Shown here one piece after another: positions 6,957-14,498 of a stretch of 44,972 bases of DNA (the stretch's first letter is position 1; every line of letters starts with the position of its first letter). The notes beneath the pieces are model-generated. The model ran no database searches. It worked only from the letters and a program-made list of their open reading frames with translations, and had not been told where the DNA came from. Origin of the DNA: a virus; IMG/VR virus record IMGVR_UViG_3300035099_000176, positions 1 through 44,972 of that record; one strand, written 5' to 3'. Position numbers and translations under genes: made by a program.

Positions 6957-7169
6957 ATGGATGCTCAGAAAGTGTTAGATGTTGTTTTAAGGGAAATGAC
7001 CGCCATCGGCGCAGGATGGCGTGCTGACTGGAAGGGATTCGATGGGCGCACGCTCAGGCATCAACTGAACAATCTAGCGAATTGGGCGAGGTTTGCATTA
7101 GGCTCATCAGATGATGATCTTGACTGTACTGAGGGGACAGAGTTTTTGGAAGATCAGAGGGATTGGTAA
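6957..7169 (+). CDS. Hypothetical 70-aa protein
   Basis: ATG follows GGAG, which may be masked by leader RNA 1. The product is helical then acidic, with four Trp, ending DQRDW. No family recognised. Its stop overlaps the start of a 16-bp sequence that recurs at 7607. Confidence 0.65.
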   Translation: MDAQKVLDVVLREMTAIGAGWRADWKGFDGRTLRHQLNNLANWARFALGSSDDDLDCTEGTEFLEDQRDW

Positions 7170-7183
7170 GCGGGCGTGTGGTG
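7168..7183. repeat. 16-bp repeat AAGCGGGCGTGTGGTG, copy 1
   Basis: Exact match to 7607-7622. Both copies lie immediately after a small gene's stop codon. Copy 2 pairs with a downstream CCACACGC; copy 1 has no such partner nearby. A shared RNA-processing or regulatory site is possible. Confidence 0.7.
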
Positions 7184-7214
7184 CAACCGGCCATCCGAAA
7201 GGAAGAGGTGAGTG

Positions 7215-7463
7215 ATGATCCCTACTTCACCAGTGGTTCCCGGGCGAGAACACGAAGAAATTGTTTACGCTAGGAATCAACCCCAATATCTTCCACTTCC
7301 CGCCCTCCCAATAGAAGACGGGATTGTAACCCGATGGAAATTGTCTTGGGGGGAGCGCCTACGTATTCTATGGACAGGTGATCTCTACCTGTCGGTCCTG
7401 ACCTTCGGGCAGAGGTTGCAGCCATTGAAGCCTACGACGACACGACCAACTCTTGGGGCGTGA
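7215..7463 (+). CDS. Conserved small phage protein
   Basis: 82 aa from ATG 7215 (GTG 7212 possible), after GAGGTG. The C-terminal half, with TRWKLSWGERLRILW and then LYLSVLTFGQ...LQP, matches the pattern of a small protein I recall as common in unrelated tailed phages (R/T-W-x-L-S/T-W-x-E-R-L ... TFGQPLQP). That family has no known function. The pattern supports a real gene despite the short length. Confidence 0.75.
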   Translation: MIPTSPVVPGREHEEIVYARNQPQYLPLPALPIEDGIVTRWKLSWGERLRILWTGDLYLSVLTFGQRLQPLKPTTTRPTLGA

Positions 7464-7477
7464 GGAAGGATGTTGTC

Positions 7478-7600
7478 ATGGGCCATCTTGGGATAGTCGA
7501 GGCGTTGGGAGGTGAATGGTACTTCAATCTGTACGCTTCGCTTCATCTTCTTGTTCTGATAATTATAGCAATTGCGCTGTGTGTGATAGCAGTGAAGTAG
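7478..7600 (+). CDS. Small single-span membrane protein
   Basis: 40 aa. ATG 7478 follows AGGAAGGA. After a short polar N-terminus comes one strong membrane helix (LHLLVLIIIAIALCVIAV, residues 22-39) that ends at the C-terminus. Likely inserted in the inner membrane. One of three tiny membrane proteins in the early operon (with 3609 and 8367). Function unknown. Confidence 0.55.
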   Translation: MGHLGIVEALGGEWYFNLYASLHLLVLIIIAIALCVIAVK

Positions 7601-7606
7601 CAACTC

Positions 7607-7622
7607 AAGCGGGCGTGTGGTG
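7607..7622. repeat. 16-bp repeat, copy 2
   Basis: Exact copy of 7168-7183, again right after a stop codon (7598-7600). Bases 7613-7622 form the left arm of the first stem of leader RNA 2. Confidence 0.7.
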
Positions 7623-7776
7623 TTGTGGTCACATTCAGGCAGGAGACGCCACACGCACGGAGGCGGCTGGCACGGGCTGACGAAACCCTTGCAGGAGACC
7701 GACACTGGCATCGCGGTCGGTGCTGGGGATGCCTTGAGCCACGGCCAGCCGCTTTTCCGCCCTTATGTAAAAAGGG
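7613..7776 (+). ncRNA. Candidate structured leader RNA 2 with alternative hairpins
   Basis: First stem: 7613-7622 with 7647-7656, 10 pairs including one G-U. Second domain: GCGGCTGG (7663-7670) with CCAGCCGC (7745-7752). Within it ACCGAC (7698-7703) pairs with GTCGGT (7716-7721), while GGCATC (7707-7712) can pair with GATGCC (7728-7733). These two hairpins interleave and cannot form together as nested helices. A last hairpin, CCCTT/AAGGG (7760-7764/7772-7776), covers part of the next gene's AAGGGAG site. No known RNA class recognised. Confidence 0.5.
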
Positions 7777-7784
7777 AGCCACAC

Positions 7785-7949
7785 ATGAAAGAAAAGGTCA
7801 GTGAACAGTTGGACGCCTTGGTATTTGCTGTTACTCAGATTATTTTTGGTCCTGAAGCGACTCAGTTTGTGTACCAACACCTGGTGAGATTGGCACTGGA
7901 GGATTACGGAATCACGGAAGCTTTCCTCAGAGAGAGCAAAGGAAACTAA
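7785..7949 (+). CDS. Hypothetical 54-aa protein
   Basis: Start ATG 7785, with AAGGGAG upstream partly in a hairpin. The product is one long helical segment (KVSEQLDALVFAVTQIIFG, then VYQHLVRLALEDYG). A frame upstream stays open to 7617 but crosses leader RNA 2 and has no ribosome-binding site, so the short form is preferred. Confidence 0.6.
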   Translation: MKEKVSEQLDALVFAVTQIIFGPEATQFVYQHLVRLALEDYGITEAFLRESKGN

Positions 7950-7953
7950 AAGG

Positions 7954-8388
7954 ATGGATCAGGACAAGATAGACAAAATCGTAGCAGCGACGACCTGGAT
8001 GTACGAGTGCGCTCGCCTGGAAGCCATTGCCAGCGGACGGCCAATCGTTCCGGAGCCGTGGGAGCATCGGGACGAGGCATTCCGGGCGCAGATGGTCGCC
8101 CACACGCGGGAGATGGCCCAGAGGCTGAAAGATGGCCGCGACTTGCCGAGCCCGGAGGAAGCTCACGATTCTTGGGTGCGGGCTTACGAGGCTATGGGCT
8201 GGCGCTACGGGCCGGTTCGGGACGCCAGCGCCAAGACCCATCCGGACATGGTGCCATACGCGGAGCTTCCGCAGGCTGAGCGGGACAAGGACGAGATATA
8301 CCTGGCCCTGCTCCGCCTGGCCCTACGTTGGATTGTTCAATGCCGAGCCAAGCAAGGGAGTCACCAATGCCACACTGGAGTGACTTGA
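7954..8388 (+). CDS. RyR-domain protein
   Basis: 144 aa. Residues about 71-115 carry the RyR-domain signature: HDSWVRAYEAMGWRYGP, then KTHPDMVPYAELP and a DKD turn. RyR domains occur in ryanodine receptors and in many bacterial and phage proteins, where their ligand is unclear. The N-terminal 65 residues are helical and charged. The last 21 bases overlap the next gene. The domain call is good; the role here is unknown. Confidence 0.8.
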   Translation: MDQDKIDKIVAATTWMYECARLEAIASGRPIVPEPWEHRDEAFRAQMVAHTREMAQRLKDGRDLPSPEEAHDSWVRAYEAMGWRYGPVRDASAKTHPDMVPYAELPQAERDKDEIYLALLRLALRWIVQCRAKQGSHQCHTGVT

Positions 8389-8513
8389 TCTTTATCTTCG
8401 TCAGCACAATTTGGATTCTGGCTACTGTAGGGCTTCTAATCACCATCCTGTTTGACTTCGCATCCTGGATATTCGACAAGATTTTCCGCCAGGACGCCAG
8501 GCGAACGCGTTGA
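8367..8513 (+). CDS. Small membrane protein
   Basis: 48 aa from ATG 8367 (AAGGGAG upstream), overlapping the RyR gene end by 22 bases. A long hydrophobic stretch (about 6-32, LIFIFVSTIWILATVGLLI onward) spans the membrane, followed by an amphipathic, basic C-terminus. Possibly a partner of the RyR protein because of the overlap; function unknown. Confidence 0.6.
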   Translation: MPHWSDLIFIFVSTIWILATVGLLITILFDFASWIFDKIFRQDARRTR

Positions 8514-8525
8514 ACCTAGGCGGAG

Positions 8526-8554
8526 TGGCTGTCGGCACTAAAGGTCGGCAGCCA
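8526..8554 (+). promoter_or_regulatory. Strong intergenic hairpin
   Basis: TGGCTGTCG (8526-8534) pairs with CGGCAGCCA (8546-8554): nine pairs with one G-U and an 11-base loop. There is no T-tract after it, so it is not a standard terminator. It could stabilise or process the mRNA. Confidence 0.55.
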
Positions 8555-8673
8555 TGCACTTATGAGTGATATTATCTTCATGTGGAGTCGCAATGATCCT
8601 GGACCTGAGTGGGTACCGCTGATATGGCGGTGTGGGCTAGATTACAGGAACACTTTGTATAGGAGGAGAGAAG

Positions 8674-8871
8674 ATGGGAGTCGTAACCAGATTAGAGTGC
8701 GACGAGTGCAAGTCCCAGAGCAATGGATCAATAGAAAACTGGTGGTCTCTTCTGGACGACTCAAGTTGCCTGATCCTGAAGAAATACGAAGTCAATCCGC
8801 TCATAAGCGGCAGGATTGTGTGCGGAATGGAATGCGTGCTGAAGGCGGTGTCGAAATGGATGAGCAAGTAG
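8674..8871 (+). CDS. Small Cys-rich (zinc-knuckle-like) protein
   Basis: 65 aa after a strong AGGAGGAG site. LECDECKSQ near residue 9 gives C-x2-C, and IVCGMEC near residue 50 gives C-x3-C, a likely zinc site. A longer frame at 8562-9002 in another reading frame overlaps it but lacks a ribosome-binding site at its own start. Function unknown. Confidence 0.65.
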   Translation: MGVVTRLECDECKSQSNGSIENWWSLLDDSSCLILKKYEVNPLISGRIVCGMECVLKAVSKWMSK

Positions 8872-9002
8872 GAAATCACGAGGATCACCGAGAGCCGGTG
8901 CCAGGATGCATGTTCTGCGACATCATTCTCGACTCGATTGACGAGTTAGAGCAAGCCAAACGAGAGAAGCCACTCGACGCGGCCGAGTCGGGTGGTGGCT
9001 GA
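8856..9002 (+). CDS. Possible small acidic CxxC protein
   Basis: 48 aa from ATG 8856, overlapping the previous gene by 16 bases. Contains PGCMFCDIILDSIDELEQA, a C-x2-C followed by a helix. The ribosome-binding site is weak (GGCGG). Plausible but small; the same frame is open further upstream. Confidence 0.4.
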   Translation: MDEQVGNHEDHREPVPGCMFCDIILDSIDELEQAKREKPLDAAESGGG

Positions 9003-9030
9003 GCCGTGCGCCTAGCGCCGGCACCAGCAG

Positions 9031-9234
9031 CGCAGGGTCGGGCAGATTGTCTCCTCCTCGAACGGCAGCCCTTCGAGCTAGGAGGCTTCTCGGAATGCTT
9101 CACTGCGCCGACGGCCACGAGCTGTAGGGCAGATTTTCCCAAGAAAGCTGATCGCGGGCACTTCTTCAGGGTGAAGGTTCGCGGTTTCGATCTGCCCGCC
9201 CTGACCCTGCGTATCAAACCGTAGAGAGGAGGGA
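9031..9234 (+). ncRNA. Candidate structured leader RNA 3 upstream of the methyltransferase
   Basis: CGCAGGGTC (9031-9039) pairs with GACCCTGCG (9203-9211), and GGGCAGAT (9040-9047) with ATCTGCCC (9190-9197): 17 perfect pairs with one 5-base bulge, enclosing about 142 bases. Inside are CCTCC/GGAGG plus TCGAA/TTCGA (9053-9085) and CGCG/CGCG plus CTTC/GAAG (9153-9183). CCTCCTC at 9053-9059 is also perfectly complementary to GAGGAGG at 9226-9232, the ribosome-binding site of the next gene. A regulatory switch or stable RNA is likely; no known class recognised. Confidence 0.6.
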
Positions 9235-9237
9235 GTG

Positions 9238-10560
9238 ATGAAGCTGGAGATTTCTGAGATAGTCGTTTCGGCAGATCGGCAGAGAAAGGAAATTGGTAAC
9301 TTCGAAAATCTTAAGGAGTCCATGAGAAAGTATGGGCTCATTCATCCGATTGTCGTTGACGAGAATAAGGTGCTGATCTCCGGACTTCGCCGCTTAGCCT
9401 CAGCGAAAGCTCTCGGCTGGATCACAATCGAGTGCAAAACTAAGGCCGATCTAAATGAGTTCGAGAGGGAAGAACTCGAACTTGAGGAGAATATCGCTCG
9501 CCTAGACCTCTCCTGGAAGGAGAAGGTCTTAGCCAAGGAGCGCCTCCATGAGCTTAAGCTGAAGATTTACGGTCAGTCAGGCCCTGGGAGGTCCGCTGAT
9601 CCAGATGGCTGGAATATCAAAAAGACCGCCGCAGCACTTGGCGAGTCTATAGGCACGGTTTCTGAGGACATTCAACTTGCGAAACTAATAAAGGCAGTTC
9701 CTTCGATTGGCGAGTTGCCGAGTAAACAGCTAGCAAAAACGAGGGGAAAGAAGATTATCGAGATGCTCATCTTGAAAGAAATTGCGAAAAGGAGCAGCAG
9801 CGATGCGACAACTTCATCCGTTCAATTGTTGAACGAACGGTGTGAGGACTTTCTCCCTACCGTTGCGGATGAGTCAGTCGACTTAATTGTGACTGATCCG
9901 CCATTCGGTATTGACATAGATCTTATGGATTGGGCGAGGTCGAATGTAGGAGAAACTGGAAAATCAGTTACGTACGAAGATGGCACATCGAAAAGAGAGA
10001 TGTTCGGCGTTTGGGCTGGTCCAGTTGTAGTGCCAGCGGTAGAGTTCGCCATCCCTCACTTCGCCAGGATTCTCAAGCCCGGCGCTCACCTTTACCTTTT
10101 CTGCGCTGCCGACTCGTTCCATCCTTACGCGGAGATGCTTACGAAGGTTGGAATGTGCGTGAGACCGAAACCGCTTGTCTGGGTCAAGGATCACGCTGCG
10201 CCAACCTCGTATGAGTGGAAGTACGCCTCAAGATACGAGTGCATCATTTTCGCACATAAAGGGAAAGCCGGAAGAGTGCTAGCTAAGCCGGCAAGTGATG
10301 TGCTGGAGTACGCAACTCCGCACCAGAGGATTCATCCTGTAGAGCGACCGACTGACCTGATAAAGTTTCTGATCGAGCAATCATCAAGCGAGGGAGACCT
10401 TGTGCTAGATGTGTTCGCGGGCAGTTGCGTAGTGGCGAGAGCCGCGATGCTATTGAAGCGGAGAGTGATATGTGTCGAATCTGATGAGGATATGCTTGAG
10501 AAGGCGAAAGCTCTCATTGCACTGGAGGCTGGTGATGCTGGTAAAGGGGATCGGGAATAA
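9238..10560 (+). CDS. ParB-like nuclease domain fused to DNA methyltransferase
   Basis: 440 aa from ATG 9238 (GTG 9235 also in frame). Residues about 1-100 are a ParB/Sulfiredoxin-type domain (PIVVDENKVLISGLRRLAS), residues 110-180 a helix-turn-helix linker, and about 195-420 an amino-methyltransferase with TDPPFG near 220 (catalytic motif IV) followed later by LDVFAGS near 391-397 (SAM-binding motif I), the beta-class order. It methylates adenine N6 or cytosine N4. Such fusions are known in phages and may protect phage DNA from restriction. Its end overlaps the polymerase start by 26 bases. Confidence 0.85.
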   Translation: MKLEISEIVVSADRQRKEIGNFENLKESMRKYGLIHPIVVDENKVLISGLRRLASAKALGWITIECKTKADLNEFEREELELEENIARLDLSWKEKVLAKERLHELKLKIYGQSGPGRSADPDGWNIKKTAAALGESIGTVSEDIQLAKLIKAVPSIGELPSKQLAKTRGKKIIEMLILKEIAKRSSSDATTSSVQLLNERCEDFLPTVADESVDLIVTDPPFGIDIDLMDWARSNVGETGKSVTYEDGTSKREMFGVWAGPVVVPAVEFAIPHFARILKPGAHLYLFCAADSFHPYAEMLTKVGMCVRPKPLVWVKDHAAPTSYEWKYASRYECIIFAHKGKAGRVLAKPASDVLEYATPHQRIHPVERPTDLIKFLIEQSSSEGDLVLDVFAGSCVVARAAMLLKRRVICVESDEDMLEKAKALIALEAGDAGKGDRE

Positions 10561-13060
10561 GAACGCCAAGATTATGCTAGTATCAACTGCTCCTGGTCCT
10601 CACGAGGAGAGAGCTGGAAGGCCATTCGCTGGGCCAGGTGGTGCTGAGTTAATGAAGCTTCTAAGCCGAGCGGGCGTGAATATCAAGGACTGCTTCTTCG
10701 ATAACGTGATGCAGACTTCAGTGAAGAAAGAGCCGACCGAAGATGAACTGAGGCTTTGGTACTCGGACTTGAGGGCCAGAATTGAGGAGGTAAATCCCAA
10801 TGTTGTTGTACCGCTAGGCAAGCACGCTCTCCTTGCCATAGCAGGAAGGTATGGCATAGATAAATGGAGAGGCTCTATCATTGAATCCACGCTCTGCCCA
10901 GGAAGAAAAGTCATTCCAACATTCGACCCCGCCTTTCTGCTATATGAGGGAGGCGGATACATTATGAGAGAGCCGATGACTTGGGATCTGCAGCGAGTGA
11001 ACGAGGAGTCAAGAAGCTCAGAGATTCGAGTTTCTGAGTGGCATCTTGATATAAGACCAAGCATCGAAACGGTAGAGAAAGCATTTGATCGTCTAGAGAA
11101 GTCAGATCGAATCGTCGTGGACATAGAGGGTCTCGGAAATATCTTATGCTGCGGTCTTGGAGATTGCAGCGACTGGGCAATCTCCATTCCATTTTCGTGC
11201 TCCGATGGGTCGAAGTATTGGAATAGTGAGCAAGAAGCGTGGATATTCAAGAGAATCGCGGAAATTGCCGAGTCTAGCAAGGAGAAGATAGGCCATAATT
11301 TGGCGTACGACTGGGCTAATCTCAGGCTGTACGGAGTAGAGCTGAGAAGTTGCAGATGGGATACAATGGAGATGCACACTTGCGTCTGGCCTGAGCTTCC
11401 TCACGCTCTGGCTTTTCTCTGCTCAGTTTACACGAAACAGCCGTACTATAAAGATGAGGGGAAAACTTGGTCTAAGGGAGTTGCTGAAGATGCATTCTGG
11501 CGATACAACGCGACCGACGTAGTAGTCACTGGTCAGTCGTTTCTCAAGCTGCACGACGAGATGAGCGAGTTGGGCGTCCACACTTTTTACAATCGGCACA
11601 TGACTAATATGTTTCAGATTAAGGTTAGAATGGAGTTGGATGGAATCAACATCAACAGCAAACTTCAAGACATGTATAAGATTGAAACTAAAGAGGAGAT
11701 AGAACGCCTAGAAAAAGAGTTTGAATCGAAAGTTGGTAGAAGTATCAATGTAAGATCTCCCAAGCAAATGAAAGATTTTATCGAGAGGGATCTTGGCTTG
11801 TCAATTCCGTATAATAGAAAGACGAGGAAGCCAAGTTTGAACGAGGACGCACTTCAGAAGCTCCTAATCAAGCACAGACCAGCGCTGCTAGATTTGATCT
11901 TGACACTGAGGGGAAAGAAGGTTTTGCTGAGCTCTTACATTGACCTTAAGAAGAGTTCCGATGGAAAAGTGCATTGCCACTACGGATATACGGAGTCGCT
12001 GAGATTCAAGAGCAGCAAGTCGCTGGTACTTGGCGGTGGGCTTAATTTACAGACTCCGCCGCGGTCAACTCGCTACATGTATATTCCAGATGATCCTGCA
12101 TTCTTGTTCGGATCTTTTGATCTATCTCAGGCTGAAGATCGGTGGGTGGCATACGCCGCTCCAGTATCTAAGAAGGTCGAGCTCTATAAGAAAGGGATGA
12201 AGGTTCATACTTATTTCGCCAGCATCATATCCGAGGCATTTACTGGAAAGCACCTTGAGTATCACGAGGTGCCGAAGGATGATAGTCCAGGAGCGCTATA
12301 CTTCACTGCTAAGCGAACCAACCTTGGCCAGAATTATGGCTTAGGTCTGGAGAAGTTCGCCCTTATTGTTCACCAACCCGTGAACATTGCGAGAGTTCTG
12401 ACTGAGATTTTCCATAGGACATTTCCTGAGATTAGACAAGTGTGGTGGGAAGATGTAAAAAAGCAGTTGGCTAAGGATCGAACGTTGACTAATCCAGATG
12501 GCTCTAAGAGAATTTTTCTGGAGCGGTGGGGAGATGAGCTTTTCAGAGCCGCGTACGCTCACGGGCCACAGGAGGGAATATGCTATCACACAAATCAGAT
12601 AATACAAGCACTTTTCTACTCGAACGTGTGCGCACTGGAATCGAAGTTGACCTACGAAGGTTATCTGGAGTGCATTGGCTTGGACGAACAATATTTGCTA
12701 GATCAGTACCACGCAGTAAGAGAGTCTCAACTGAAAATAAAATTGCAAGTTCACGATCAGTGCGTTTATCAGGCGATTCCGGAGAGCATTCCCGCATTAG
12801 CAAGAATCGCAGATGCTGCTGCAAATCGCCCGATAATCGGTCTAAAGGGGGGACCTTTCGTGATTCCGGCTGAGCATTCAATCGGCGCTTCATGGGGAGA
12901 TGCTCCGCAGGATTCTCAGGAAGGTGCTGCCATTAGGGAGAAAATCTTGAAGATATGCGGTCACGAAGCCTGGCTTCACCCCTTTAGGCCAAACGATGAG
13001 AAAGCTGAAGAACTGGCTTCAAAGCTATCTAGATTATACAGAGAATCACGAATCTCCTGA
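10535..13060 (+). CDS. DNA polymerase I with N-terminal uracil-DNA-glycosylase-like domain
   Basis: 841 aa from ATG 10535 (GGAGG upstream; the frame is open to 10472). Residues about 10-140 resemble family 4/5 UDG: STAPGPHEE, GRPFAGPGG and FDPAFLL stand where GEAPG, GRPFVGRAG and HPAYLL are usual, so key Glu and His are changed. Residues 190-340 are a 3'-5' exonuclease with D196/E198, NLAYD (D259) and YNATD (Y324, D328). Polymerase motif A is SFDLSQAEDR (D529), the O-helix is AKRTNLGQNYG (K593, L597, Y601), and motif C is VHDQ. The Phe762-equivalent is Leu, the Arg754-equivalent is Tyr, and HDE is HDQ. SPO1 carries a comparable fusion. Confidence 0.9.
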   Translation: MLVKGIGNKNAKIMLVSTAPGPHEERAGRPFAGPGGAELMKLLSRAGVNIKDCFFDNVMQTSVKKEPTEDELRLWYSDLRARIEEVNPNVVVPLGKHALLAIAGRYGIDKWRGSIIESTLCPGRKVIPTFDPAFLLYEGGGYIMREPMTWDLQRVNEESRSSEIRVSEWHLDIRPSIETVEKAFDRLEKSDRIVVDIEGLGNILCCGLGDCSDWAISIPFSCSDGSKYWNSEQEAWIFKRIAEIAESSKEKIGHNLAYDWANLRLYGVELRSCRWDTMEMHTCVWPELPHALAFLCSVYTKQPYYKDEGKTWSKGVAEDAFWRYNATDVVVTGQSFLKLHDEMSELGVHTFYNRHMTNMFQIKVRMELDGININSKLQDMYKIETKEEIERLEKEFESKVGRSINVRSPKQMKDFIERDLGLSIPYNRKTRKPSLNEDALQKLLIKHRPALLDLILTLRGKKVLLSSYIDLKKSSDGKVHCHYGYTESLRFKSSKSLVLGGGLNLQTPPRSTRYMYIPDDPAFLFGSFDLSQAEDRWVAYAAPVSKKVELYKKGMKVHTYFASIISEAFTGKHLEYHEVPKDDSPGALYFTAKRTNLGQNYGLGLEKFALIVHQPVNIARVLTEIFHRTFPEIRQVWWEDVKKQLAKDRTLTNPDGSKRIFLERWGDELFRAAYAHGPQEGICYHTNQIIQALFYSNVCALESKLTYEGYLECIGLDEQYLLDQYHAVRESQLKIKLQVHDQCVYQAIPESIPALARIADAAANRPIIGLKGGPFVIPAEHSIGASWGDAPQDSQEGAAIREKILKICGHEAWLHPFRPNDEKAEELASKLSRLYRESRIS

Positions 13061-14201
13061 AGAGTTTCATTTTTGGACAGCGGCGACGATTTTAGGGGCA
13101 TCCACAAGAGCTAACGTGTGGATGGATAGAGGGAGATATATTTTATTCCCGAACTTGTACGTGGTGCTGGTATCAGATTCGGCATTTCTCAGGAGAAGCG
13201 TCGCTCAGAAAATCGGAGTAAATACGTTCTTCAGAAAGCTTCCGGCATGTAGGGTTTTTGCTGATAGAATCACAGCCGAGGGTATTATAGACAACATAGG
13301 TCGAATATCAAGGCGACCGGATGGGACTAATTTTGAGGAGTCCACGGCTCTCATATGGGCACCAGAAATGCCCATGATGTTCGGCGGAGATGATACTACT
13401 ACGAGAAGAGCTGCGATATTCCTCACTGATGTATATGAGGGTAAAAAGGAACATCAGCACACTACGAGAAGCAGAGGCCCGACCGGAAAAAGTCCGCAAA
13501 AGATTTTTAATGTCGTTATAAGCTTTTTAGGTTCTACAGCACCTGACTGGCTCGAAAAGCTACCGCCTGAGATGGTAGGTGGCGGATTTACGGGTCGGAT
13601 ACTTTTTATTACCGCTGATAGGAGAAAGAAAGCAATCGCATGGCCTATGTTGACGCCGGAAGAGATTTTGCTGGAAGCCGATTTACTAAACGATCTTCAG
13701 CATATCGGCAATCTCCACGGAGAAATGAAGCCGTCTAAAGCCACATACGACTTATTTCAGAACTGGTACGAAGTCGAGATACCAAAAATGAAGATTCCCT
13801 TTGGCGATCAAAGAGCGAAGCCATACTTCGAGCGAATGCATGACCACGCGATGAAGGTCGCAATGATAAATTCACTCGCTGAATCCGACAACTTAATAGT
13901 GGAGGAGCATCACATGAGAAATGCTATAGACAGATGTGTGGCGATTCTCAAGGGAATCCCGAATGCGATCGCGTCTCTTGGTGCATCTGAATTAGCCAAG
14001 CATAAGGAGCATGTGTTTAGGCTTATAGAGAAGAACCCTCAGGGTGTCAAGCACTCGGACTTACTCAGATCGGTATCCTGGAAGCTAACAAGCCAAGACC
14101 TTAAAATTGTAATTCAGACACTTATTGATGAGGATAGAGTCGAGATTGCAAAGGGCTTCAGGCCAGTTGTGTATGTAGCAAAGAAGCAACCTAATCCGTA
14201 G
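12996..14201 (+). CDS. DUF3987-like replication protein with degenerate P-loop
   Basis: 401 aa, starting inside the polymerase gene end (65-base overlap). The architecture follows DUF3987 proteins, putative phage helicase or primase-helicase ATPases: N-terminal HFWTAATILGA, a strand NLYVVLV, the P-loop position, a Walker B-like strand ALIWAPEMP, and a C-terminal winged-helix-like part (about 325-395). Where the family has GPSGxxKS, this protein reads SDSAFLRRS (about 59-67), with no Gly and no P-loop Lys. It may therefore not hydrolyse ATP in the usual way. Position after the polymerase supports a replication role. Confidence 0.65.
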   Translation: MRKLKNWLQSYLDYTENHESPEEFHFWTAATILGASTRANVWMDRGRYILFPNLYVVLVSDSAFLRRSVAQKIGVNTFFRKLPACRVFADRITAEGIIDNIGRISRRPDGTNFEESTALIWAPEMPMMFGGDDTTTRRAAIFLTDVYEGKKEHQHTTRSRGPTGKSPQKIFNVVISFLGSTAPDWLEKLPPEMVGGGFTGRILFITADRRKKAIAWPMLTPEEILLEADLLNDLQHIGNLHGEMKPSKATYDLFQNWYEVEIPKMKIPFGDQRAKPYFERMHDHAMKVAMINSLAESDNLIVEEHHMRNAIDRCVAILKGIPNAIASLGASELAKHKEHVFRLIEKNPQGVKHSDLLRSVSWKLTSQDLKIVIQTLIDEDRVEIAKGFRPVVYVAKKQPNP

Positions 14202-14210
14202 GAGGTTGAG

Positions 14211-14498
14211 ATGCCAGCGATTTCACCAAATCCAGAAGAAGCCAGAAACAGAATGAACGAGTGGTTATCTGGTGCTATCAGGAAGTACGTTGACAATAAG
14301 CAAGGAATTATAGTAGCAGTTGTGGTGTCTCACCCGGACGGATTGTCAGTGCTGTCGGGGCCTCAGTCGAATCGAGATTATCTAGTGAATCGGCTTCAAA
14401 AAGCTATATTCACCGTGTCGAGAGGAGAGAGAAGGCATGTCGGACAATGCATCTCCTACGAAGTCAGAGCAGAGCAAGGAATCATTGTTCCAGGCTAA
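14211..14498 (+). CDS. Hypothetical 95-aa protein
   Basis: ATG follows GTAGGAGG. Mixed alpha/beta, with a central strand (GIIVAVVVSHPDG, about 32-44) and a Pro-Gly ending. It overlaps the next gene by 62 bases. Located in the replication operon between the DUF3987 and exonuclease genes; no family recognised. Confidence 0.7.
   Translation: MPAISPNPEEARNRMNEWLSGAIRKYVDNKQGIIVAVVVSHPDGLSVLSGPQSNRDYLVNRLQKAIFTVSRGERRHVGQCISYEVRAEQGIIVPG

Noticed and set aside
7670-7690. CTGACGA followed by AAAC, like part of a hammerhead ribozyme core
   Set aside because: The required GAAA strand and a cleavage-site helix are missing downstream; the bases form a simple GGG/CCC hairpin loop instead.
8562-8855. 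Upstream part of the 8562-9002 open frame
   Set aside because: No ribosome-binding site at 8562, and it overlaps the well-supported 65-aa Cys-rich gene at 8674-8871.
9170-9197. TTCGATC, like a tRNA T-loop
   Set aside because: No matching 5-bp T-stem, acceptor stem or anticodon arm; the bases are used in the closing stem of leader RNA 3.
9006-9224. 72-codon open frame across leader RNA 3
   Set aside because: No ribosome-binding site, arginine/alanine-rich composition typical of GC-rich non-coding DNA, and full overlap with the stem structure.
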